From Hyphochytrium catenoides (lineage: Eukaryota; Sar; Hyphochytriomycetes; Hyphochytriales; Hyphochytriaceae): a DNA stretch of 12,772 nt. The position numbers were made by a program, and so were the translations under genes. The notes beneath the pieces are model-generated. The model saw only the letters and a program-made list of their open reading frames with translations. It had not been told where the DNA came from and did not search any database. Positions 1 through 6,774 of this stretch are shown piece after piece. How positions within the stretch are numbered: position 1 is the first letter of the stretch; every line of letters begins with the position of its first letter. The DNA lies in NCBI GenBank assembly GCA_900088475.1, contig FLMG01002615.1:1-12772 (forward strand), read 5' to 3'.

Positions 1-36
1 GCCTAGGATCGTTTCCTTTCTCTACACAGATCTTTG

Positions 37-107
37 TGAGAGAGAGAGAGAGAGGGAGAGAGAGAGAGAGAGAGAGAGAGAAAGTCAGAGAGAAGAGAGA
101 GAGCGAA

Positions 108-139
<32 letters not shown>
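37..139. repeat. (GA)n microsatellite block
   Basis: Nearly pure GA dinucleotide repeat with a few interruptions (GGG, AAAGTC, GCGAAAGC) in the 5' flank of the Abraxas-like gene. It opens long Arg-Glu frames on this strand and Ser-Leu frames on the other, which I regard as repeat artefacts. It belongs to a purine-rich stretch of the plus strand that ends at the start codon at 430. Confidence 0.95.
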
Positions 140-141
<2 letters not shown>

Positions 142-294
142 GGGAGGTAAGGGAGATAAGAGAGGGACCCAGAGAGATTAATCGTAGAGAGCACAGGGGC
201 AGAGCCGGAGAAGAAAGAGGAAAGGAGGAAAGGCGCCGTTGGGAGCTTTCTCTCGTCTTCAGTGCTTGACTTGACCTCTTGCTCTGTTTTGACC

Positions 295-298
<4 letters not shown>

Positions 299-337
<39 letters not shown>
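299..337. repeat. (AG)n microsatellite
   Basis: About 19 uninterrupted AG units directly after TTTTGACCATACAG, which itself resembles an intron 3' end. The tract may therefore lie in the 5' untranslated region of the downstream gene, possibly at the start of a 5' UTR exon. No coding role is supported. Confidence 0.9.
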
Positions 338-340
<3 letters not shown>

Positions 341-389
341 ACCATCCTATGGGAGACCGGCTCTTGGGAGCTCTACCGTGTCACAAAAG

Positions 390-430
390 GAGAGAGAGAG
401 AAGAGAGGGAGAGAGAGAGGGAGAGAGAGA
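390..430. repeat. GA-rich tract abutting a start codon
   Basis: Interrupted GAGAGA repeat whose last A is also the A of the ATG at 430. Repeat-length variation here would change the immediate 5' context of the Abraxas-like start codon. The frame is open upstream through the repeat, so an earlier start cannot be excluded, but everything upstream is repeat-encoded Arg/Glu. Confidence 0.8.
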
Positions 431-1668
431 TGGATGTGGACCTAACGGAGGGGACGGAGAAGGTGGAGAGGGAGGTGGAGACAGAGGCTGAGGTTCTGGT
501 CCATGGCCCCACGGTCGCTGCGCTGCTCAGAGATGTGCCAGTGCACTCAGAGAAGCAGCAGCAGGCATTCTCAGGTCTTCTCTTTGGCTCCTACGAGCAC
601 AGGGAAGAGAAGGTATATCACCTCTGCCTCCTCCCCTATCGCAGGCGCAGTCTCTCTCTCTTTTCTTCCTGTCTTTCTCTCTCGCTCTCTCTCTCATTTC
701 TCGCTCTCCTACCCTCCTCTCATCCCGGCTTTGTGTCATTTACACATTTACTTTACCCATTATCGGCGTCAANNNGTCTAACCCGGGCAAACCTGCTGCT
801 TTTTCTCAGATCATCAATGACTCGTCGGAGGGCCTGGCTTCACGCTCAATAGAACGTTTCGGTCGGTAGATTCTTGTCTCTTCAAGCCCTGGACGTGCAT
901 CTTTTCACCTTGTTCTCTCTCTCTTTTTAGATCTCTCTCTCTCGCTCTCTCTCTCTTTTTTACCTTTCTTCTTTCTTTTTATCTCTCTCTCCCTCTCTCT
1001 CTTTTTCTTTCTTCTTTTCTCTCTCTCTCTCTCTCTCTCTCTTTTTCGTTCTCTCTCTCCTTCTCCTTCTTTCACATTCTCTTGTGTCTCTCATTATCCG
1101 CTGTAGCTCTTGCCACGTGTATCTTCCCTTCACCTGCTGGGGCTCCGACATGGACAGTTCTAATGGTGCTGACTTCTGTGAGTGGCCCTGTGTGTGTCTC
1201 TCTCTCTTCTCTCTCTCTCTTCCCTTCTCTCTCAGCCTCTCAAACTCCTGTTTCTCTGCCTGTCTCCTGCTCACTCTAACGCTCTCTCCTGTACGTGCCT
1301 GATTCTGACAGTCATTCAGGGCTGCCACTGGCCTGCAAGGGAGAGAGAAAGAGAGAGAGTTGACGGGGAAATGGAGGAGGAAGAGGAGGAGACTATCTGC
1401 CCCGCTCATAGAGAACTTTTTCGAGCCTTTCGCGCTCTAAAGACCAACTGTGCGAAGGTGGAACACGCTTGCTTCGATCTCTCTTTCCCTGTGCTTTCTC
1501 TCTCGGACTCTCTCTCTCTTTCTCTCTCTCCCCATTCCCTTCGTTTACTCCTTCGGCTCTTGCACTCTCTCTTTCATGTTACTCTGTCGTAGTTGTCTTT
1601 CCCCTCATTCCTCTTTCAAATTGTGTCTCTCTGTCTGTCTGTCTCTCTCTGTAGCTCCATTTCTACTT

Positions 1669-1701
<33 letters not shown>

Positions 1702-1856
1702 GCCCTGACGCAGTGGATGCGTGCAGGAGGAAGAAGAGCGGAGAGTGATTGGCTGGTTTGTCTGCAGGAAGAATAGCCCTTCGAAGCCGGTAAGAAACCG
1801 TGCTCTTTTATTAACTTCTTTGCGTAGAGAGAGACGTTTCTCTCACTCTTGTCATG

Positions 1857-1890
<34 letters not shown>

Positions 1891-3170
1891 TAACGTCTTT
1901 TCTCGAATCCTGGGTCAGTTCTTCCCTGCTCTTTAGCCAATGCCTTACAGCCGTTTTCCTCTCTTTCTTCCAGTCTATTAGCGACTTCTACGTCCAGCGA
2001 TGGCTGGAGAGGAAGCTACAATCCTCCATCTCTCCTCCTTCTAGTCTCTCTCTCTCTCCCGTTCTTCTCCTTGTCTCCTACTCTCTCACCCCAGGGCAGA
2101 GCCAGCATCATGTCAACCTCAGGGCTTTGCAGCTGGCCAGCAGCGATGGAAGAAGATCTGCGTAAGTCGCGCATCGATTCCACTGCCTTACCCCTTCTCT
2201 CTCTCTCTCTCTTTGCTCTCTCTCTCTCTCTTTTTTCTCTCTCTCTCTCTCTTTTCCTTCCCTCCTCTTCTGTTGTCCTGGTGGAATTAGGACATCTACC
2301 TCTCTCCGTTCTGTTTCTTTCTCTCAGTCGCGTTCTTCCGTTGTCCCTCAGCTTCCGCGAGTTGCCTCTTCGCATTCTGAGCTACCAGGGCGGGGTCGCC
2401 GCTGAGTATCAGACACAAGCCATTGGAAGATCCATAGGAGGGAGCATGTACGGTCTCTCTCTTCTCCTTCCTTCATCCATCCCTCTCGTTCTCTCTCACT
2501 CTCTCTCTCTCTCTCTCGGTCTAGCATCGTAATCCCTCTCCTCTCTCTTCTGTCTCTATCTCTTGCCGTCTTTCTCTTTCCGCTGTCCTTTTTCCCCTCT
2601 TACTCGTCCAGCATGTGCGGCGTCTCTTCTTCTTCGGTTTTTTAGTAAGATACGTCTCTCTCTCTTTCTCTCTCTCTAGCATCTCTCTTTCTCTCTCTCT
2701 AGCATCTCTCTCTCTCTCTTCTATCTTTTCTCTTGCCGTCTCTCTTCCCTTCTGAACTCATAACATTTATCGAGGAAGCTAACGTCTGACAACACTTTTT
2801 GTCTTCTCCACTCGCTCGAACACTAGCTCCTCAGCCTCTTCAGCACTCTCTTCCGTCCTCTCTTCTGCCCGCGCGATGGAGCAGATGCTAGAGGAAGCAC
2901 TGGACAGTTGCCAGGTGAGCGAAAAGTTCAGGCGAATGAGCCCGAGTGTCTCTTTCTTTCTTTCTCTCTTTTTCTCTCTCTCTCTCGCTCTTCCTCGTTG
3001 ACACCACATTGACGGATCTCTCCTATGTTCGCACTGGTGTTTCTCTTTTCTTGTCTCTCCAGCATTATCGTTTGCAGTTGTCTGCAGCTGAGGAGGAGCT
3101 GAGCCGCGTTTTGGAGGGTCAGAAGTTTCTGCGAGAGCTGCTGCAGGAGAAAAGTGGAGAGAGAGTCTAA
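430..3170 (+). CDS. Abraxas/FAM175-family MPN-like scaffold protein, nine exons
   Basis: Exons read as 430-612, 810-865, 1107-1177, 1312-1457, 1727-1789, 1974-2161, 2352-2452, 2835-2914 and 3063-3170. All junctions are GT-AG, phases agree at each junction, and the sum is 996 nt (331 residues plus TAA). Human Abraxas proteins are about 410 residues. Residues 159-163 read VIGWF, followed by a C-R-K-N-SPSKP segment, matching the VxGWxxxRR signature of FAM175 proteins. Residues about 198-260 carry the strand typical before the coiled coil (FRELPLRI). Residues about 275-331 form an acidic, Leu-rich coiled-coil candidate. No JAMM metal motif is seen, as expected for an MPN-minus scaffold that pairs with BRCC36 in BRISC/BRCA1-A complexes. 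Exon 4 contains a GA microsatellite translated as Arg-Glu repeats plus a Glu run. The C-terminus stops after the coiled coil and lacks the SPxF tail of Abraxas1, so it is closer to the ABRO1/BRISC type. The donor at 1458 (GTGGAA), the donor at 2453 (GTCTCT) and the acceptor at 2834 are the least certain sites. Confidence 0.72.
773..775. other. Assembly gap (NNN)
   Basis: Three Ns lie in the first intron of the Abraxas-like gene, next to CT-rich sequence. They mark an unresolved join or unknown gap length, so the size of this intron is not reliable. It shows the window is an assembled scaffold and not one continuous read. Confidence 0.95.
895..1075. repeat. CT-rich intronic microsatellite
   Basis: Compound (CT)n/(TTC)n low-complexity DNA filling the second intron (866-1106) of the Abraxas-like gene, with a clean (CT)n run at about 1019-1043. 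The CT strand is the sense strand of the gene. Confidence 0.9.
1667..1701. repeat. (CT)n tract in intron 4
   Basis: CT repeat shortly upstream of the acceptor at 1726 of the Abraxas-like gene. It is placed where a polypyrimidine tract would lie. Confidence 0.85.
1858..1888. repeat. (CT)n tract in intron 5
   Basis: About 15 CT units in the intron 1790-1973 of the Abraxas-like gene, again with CT on the sense strand. Confidence 0.9.
2198..2263. repeat. (CT)n tract in intron 6
   Basis: Interrupted CT repeat in the intron 2162-2351 of the Abraxas-like gene. Confidence 0.9.
2453..2755. repeat. CT-rich low-complexity DNA in intron 7
   Basis: The longest intron of the Abraxas-like gene (2453-2834) is mostly CT-rich. 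Within about 2655-2722 the segment CTCTCTAGCATCTCTCTT is present in near-identical adjacent copies, a local tandem duplication that also copies a potential acceptor (TCTAG). Confidence 0.8.
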
Positions 3171-3501
3171 AAGGACTGTCGAGGAGTGTCTTCGAGCTAC
3201 CTCTTTCCAGTACATCGTCTTCTCTCCTCTTTCTCTCTCTTTCTCTCTCTCCATACCTCTCCCTTTCCTCCCTCGCGCTAGTCGGTCGCTGAGCCGAGAT
3301 GCGTGCCGGGCGGCCATACGTTTGGCTCGGTCTATGCGGAGAGAGTACCTCATCCTTCTCTCCTTCCTTCTCTTTGTGTGTGTGTGTCTCTCTCTCTCTT
3401 CGATCACGGCAGTCGTGTCTCGCTGTCTCTCTCTTCGATCACGCGAGTCAAAGGTGTGGCGCGCAAGAGTACAATCTGGTCTCTCTCTCTCGGGCTTAAA
3501 G
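3171..3501. other. 3' flank of the Abraxas-like gene, no gene seen
   Basis: CT-rich sequence with a short (TG)n run near 3376-3388 and two copies of CTCTCTTCGATCACG about 35 bp apart (around 3394 and 3429). Open frames on both strands here are dominated by Ser-Leu or Arg-Glu repeats, and I support no coding sequence. Part of it is probably the 3' untranslated region of the upstream gene. Confidence 0.6.
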
Positions 3502-3813
3502 GTACCTTTCTGATCGGCCCTGGGCACCCGGTGGCTCTGTAGCTAGCCCTCGATGGGCATGCTTCTCTCTCTTTTTTCCCTCTCTCTCTCTCTCTCTGAC
3601 ACTCCCGCGTACCCCATCGGCCCTGCTCACGCTGTGGCACTGTAGCTAGCCCTCGATGGGCATGCTTTTCTCTCTCTTTTCCCTCTCTCTCTCCCTGACA
3701 CTCCCGCGTACCTTTCTCATCGGCCCTGGTCACCCTGTAGCACTGTAGCTAGCCCTTGATGGGCATGCTTTTCTCTCTCTCTGTTTCTCTTTCTCTCTTC
3801 CTGACACTCCTGC
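3502..3813. repeat. Three-unit tandem repeat, about 100-107 bp per unit
   Basis: Three adjacent units start with GTACC at about 3502, 3609 and 3708. Each holds the block ATCGGCCCTG...CTGTAGCTAGCCCT.GATGGGCATGCTT, then a CT-rich stretch, then CTGACACTCC. The non-microsatellite parts are strongly conserved and the CT cores vary in length. The array lies between the convergent Abraxas-like and endopeptidase genes and encodes nothing recognisable. Confidence 0.88.
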
Positions 3814-3867
3814 TTTCTTAAGGGAACCTCTCTCTTCCTGACACTCCTGCTTTCTTAAGAGATCCTC
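3794..3867. repeat. 37-bp direct duplication
   Basis: Two adjacent copies of a 37-bp unit beginning TCTCTTCCTGACACTCCTGC and ending in TCTTAAG plus a few bases. They differ at a few positions (AGGGAACC versus AGAGATCC). The unit overlaps the end of the third repeat of the larger array, so it looks like a secondary duplication of its edge. Confidence 0.9.
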
Positions 3868-3920
3868 TCTTCATTATTATGCGCTACTCCTTCGCTATCA
3901 TCTTCTCATCTTTCTCTCGG

Positions 3921-4561
3921 TCAGTTCTCCATGCTTATCTTTATGCTCTCGCTGACTGTTCCCTTGTTCTTGCAGTGTCTCTCCAGCCACGTGAGTGTCT
4001 CCCAGTGGGCGTGCAGCACGCTCTCTCTGGCTCTATAGCCATGACCCTCTCGAGGGAGAAGGACCAGACGTGAGGGACAGCTGCCAAGACCTTTGAGAGC
4101 CGCGTAGAAGCGCTCAGACTGCTCAGGATATGTCCCTGCACGAAGAGAAAGGTAGTCGCAGCGGCGATCAGAGTTAGAAAGAAAAAGAGAAGTCAGGATT
4201 TCCAAGAGGAGAAAGAGAAGGAGTTTCCGTCCTCTCCAAAGATTCACTCGCAGGAGAGAGAAGATAAGAGAATGTAGAAAGATAGAAGAGGAGAAGAGAA
4301 GGAGTGCAACTCTTTCTCACCAGAGTTTTCATCCTCTGCGCCATGGATGAGCAGCAGAGGGGCGCTTATTTTATCAGCATGGGCGAAGGGAGACATGTCC
4401 AGATATACAGAGCGAGCGTCCCAGAAAGTTCTTTCCTCTGCAGACAATAAAGAAACGAGTTGGACAACAGATGAGAGTCATCGAGAGAAAAGGACGCAAA
4501 GCTCAATGAGAGAGAGAGAGGAGAGAGACAAAACCACTTGTTAGATGGGGATAGGGACAGC

Positions 4562-4597
<36 letters not shown>

Positions 4598-5509
4598 CGA
4601 GACAGAGAGAGAGAGAGAGAGCAAGGACAGTGGAAGCCCCTACCAAGCTGGAAGCCGAAGGGAGTAAGCGTCCGGTTGTACGCCCCACTGCGTGCGACTC
4701 CGCAACAGAAGAGAGAGGAATGCGCCATGAGATTGGCTGTCATGAAAGCGCCTGGAAAAAGGGAAGAGAGACATGAACTGTTAGACAGAGATAAAGGAGG
4801 AGCATTGGACATGTGGTGTGCTTATAGAGAGAGAGAGAGAGAGAGAGAGAGCGACCGTAATCTACAAGCTAGACTGAGACGCAGGCGCAGACTCAGCGTC
4901 GGACTGTCTCCAAAGAGAGAGACACAGCAACGGATCAATATCACCGAGAGAGAAGTCCCTGTCCTTCTTCCTCGGACTACGTCTCACCATAGCTGTGACC
5001 TGCGGCGGCCACTCTGGTCCGGTCGGTTATTCCTCTCTCCACCGCGTAGTCAATGGCCGCGGCGGCGCTGGCCACCAGCTGCTGAATGAAAGAATCATTG
5101 GGCTCGGCATCTCCCTCACCTGAGGAGAGAGAAAAATAAGCGGGTGAAGACCGTTGCTCTCCCTTCTCTCTCACCTTGTTTTCTCCCCCTTTTTTCTCTC
5201 TCTCTCTCCGTCTCTCTCCGACTTGATTGTTTTTTGTCTCTCGTACACTGTCTCTCTCCCTCTCTCTTCCATCTCTTTGCTGTCTGTTGTCCATCTCTAG
5301 GGATCTTTCGTTCTCTTTTTCCTTTCTTTCACTCTCCTATTCTCTCTCAGGAGGGGTGCTTCTGACGCTTTTGGTTCTTTCTAGATTTACACTTTGAGCT
5401 TACCGACGATCGGCATCGCGGGTCCAAAGATCACAGCGTAGCCCTCAGCCAGGAGGACAAGAGGAGAGAGAGCCGTGATGCCAATAAACCGATGAGGAGA
5501 CTCCCGCAC
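3921..5509 (-). CDS. S9D glutamyl endopeptidase-like, C-terminal catalytic domain, five exons, 5' part missing
   Basis: Minus-strand exons 5509-5404, 5119-4988, 4751-4644, 4437-4321 and 4135-3921 (stop TGA at 3923-3921) join in phase and give 225 residues of an alpha/beta-hydrolase domain. Seen in order: a PAMPIVGEG segment (residues 31-38), the nucleophile motif GHSYGAF (Ser78, split by an intron after Tyr79), RSGAYNRTLTPFGFQ (100-114), a MSPF segment (130-133), HGAEDENSG with the likely catalytic Asp151, SERFYAALKG (161-170), and EGHGYRARES with the likely catalytic His186. This combination is typical of prolyl-oligopeptidase family S9, subfamily S9D (chloroplast glutamyl endopeptidase of plants and bacterial relatives), which degrades peptides in the stroma. 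Those proteins also carry a long N-terminal beta-propeller. An acceptor (TCCTAG) precedes the first exon seen, so earlier exons must exist, but none is recognisable up to 6065. The gene is thus truncated, split by assembly, or wrongly joined. Confidence 0.85.
4566..4621. repeat. (GA)n microsatellites in an endopeptidase intron
   Basis: Two GA runs separated by CAGACCGAGACA lie in the intron 4438-4643 of the minus-strand gene. On the sense strand they are CT repeats, as in the Abraxas-like introns. Confidence 0.92.
4825..4851. repeat. (GA)n microsatellite in an endopeptidase intron
   Basis: About 13 GA units in the intron 4752-4987 of the minus-strand gene, CT on its sense strand. Confidence 0.92.
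5156..5350. repeat. CT-rich DNA with orientation opposite to the host gene
   Basis: This low-complexity tract fills the intron 5120-5403 of the minus-strand endopeptidase gene. Here CT is on the plus strand, so the intron is GA-rich in the sense direction, unlike the gene's other introns. Confidence 0.8.
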
Positions 5510-6065
5510 CTAGGAGTCCAAAGAGAGAGAGAGAGGAAGAGAGATATATATTAGTAGCGACAGCTTTCGGAAAGGCCGTGGCTCGCATCAGACAGAGCTT
5601 GTCCCTGCTCTCCTCCTCTCCCTCCTTGGCCTCCGTCTCTATGTCTTTCCTCATCATGCACCAGCTTGACTTGCTATCTCTCGCTCTTTTTTCTACGGGC
5701 ACACAGGTGCTTCCTCGCTCACTCTGTATCCTCCAGCTCTCATCTGATGAAGGACAGAGCCCACAGGCCGCACTCTCCGTAATCTGACGACGCTCTGAAG
5801 TCTGAAGTGCACTGAAAGCTCTCCGCTGTGAAGGCTAAGGACTGACTGCGAAGCCGAAGCTTGGACTAACTCACTCTGACGCGTGAAGTCACCGTCACTC
5901 CGGTGAGTCGAAGCAGTCATTTCACCAGCAACGAGAGTTAGCCGGCGCTGAGAACAGCCTGAAACTGGTCTTTGCCAAGTACGTGGAAGGCTGCGAGTGA
6001 TCAGAAGAAGAGGACTGACTACCTGTTGCTATCTAGGGACTTCGGTTATAACCTAAGAAAAAACC
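5510..6065. other. No gene recognised; flank between endopeptidase exons and DUF962 gene
   Basis: The left part includes the intron 3' end (TCCTAG) for the first visible endopeptidase exon and a short GA run at 5522-5543. I searched the minus strand for the conserved segment that should precede this exon (a WAYP-like motif) and found none. The right part is probably the promoter and 5' untranslated region of the DUF962 gene. It contains a good donor-like CCGGTGAGTC near 5900, so a 5' UTR intron is possible. AGGACTGACT occurs twice, around 5838 and 6010. Confidence 0.5.
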
Positions 6066-6440
6066 ATGGCCAATGCTCCCTCATCATCCGCTGGCGGCGT
6101 GGTCAACCCAAAGTATAAGAGAATCCCTCTTTCCGCCACTGGCTACACCTCCTTCGAAGACTTCTATCCCTTCTACCTAGGCGAGCATGCCAACATCATC
6201 TGCAGACGTCTGCACGTCGTCGGGACCACTCTCTGCGCCGGGCTTCTATCTTATGCCCTTGCGTCTCAGCGACCCTCCCTGATGCTCTATTTGCCCCTGA
6301 TTGGGTATGGGTTTGCATGGGTGGGACACTTCTTCTTCGAGAAGAACAAGCCTGCGACCTTCAAGCACCCTCTGTACTCTCTGCGTGGAGACGTGCGCAT
6401 GTGGTGGGAGATTGTGGTCACTCGCCAGCGGGCATTCTAA
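6066..6440 (+). CDS. DUF962 / Mpo1-like small membrane protein, intronless
   Basis: A single 124-residue frame starts at an ACCATGG context and ends in TAA. The family signature is clear: FxxFYPFYLGEHANIICRRLH (residues 30-50), a hydrophobic segment at about 51-66, a second at about 72-90 with GYGFAWVGHFF, then EKNKPATFKHPLYSLRGDVRMWW split between residues 92 and 114. Four histidines (41, 50, 88, 101) sit at family-conserved positions. In yeast, the related Mpo1 is an ER-membrane, iron-dependent dioxygenase that alpha-oxidises 2-hydroxy fatty acids from phytosphingosine breakdown, and histidines are its presumed metal ligands. Assigning that reaction here is inference. Full family length suggests an intact gene. 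It lacks introns while the other recognised genes have many, and the sequence resembles the short bacterial DUF962 form. The divergent-side neighbour is the truncated endopeptidase; the gene converges with the SHLD2-like gene downstream. Confidence 0.9.
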   Translation: MANAPSSSAGGVVNPKYKRIPLSATGYTSFEDFYPFYLGEHANIICRRLHVVGTTLCAGLLSYALASQRPSLMLYLPLIGYGFAWVGHFFFEKNKPATFKHPLYSLRGDVRMWWEIVVTRQRAF

Positions 6441-6774
6441 GCAGGGCACCATGAAGGCGGGAACTGGCACTACGGGAGGAGTCCGGCACAGGAGAAAGAC
6501 GTTTAATGTCGGCCAGTGAGGTCAGGTGTAATGTGTATAGCTGTAAATAATTGTGTCTGAGCGTAAGGCCGGCCGCTATAAGCTCTAAATATCAGCTCAT
6601 TTTGCGCTCGTTTTGCTGGCATCAGTTGTCTCCCGATCCTATCCTAAAGAATTGATCATGTCTTCACGCAGTAAGAACAGGCAAACTTCCTTCTCTATCG
6701 CTTCCAGTGGTCAATCGGCTATTCTGGTCTCGCATGCCGCTCCACCAAGTGCACTGATCCGCCGCTGAGCGTCT
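6441..6774. other. Convergent 3' flank between DUF962 and SHLD2-like genes
   Basis: No coding sequence is supported. A TGTAAATAA element at about 6542-6550 could serve as a polyadenylation signal for the DUF962 transcript, but the organism's signal is unknown. The region must contain the 3' untranslated regions of both converging genes. Confidence 0.5.

Noticed and set aside
3-1409. Many long frames encoding Arg-Glu or Ser-Leu repeats on both strands
   Set aside because: They come directly from reading (GA)n and (CT)n repeats in different frames, and have no domain and no splice or start logic of their own.
4366-4812. 148-codon minus-strand frame rich in Ser-Leu
   Set aside because: Its N-terminal part is a true endopeptidase exon (4751-4644), but the rest reads through an intron microsatellite into the wrong frame of the next exon.
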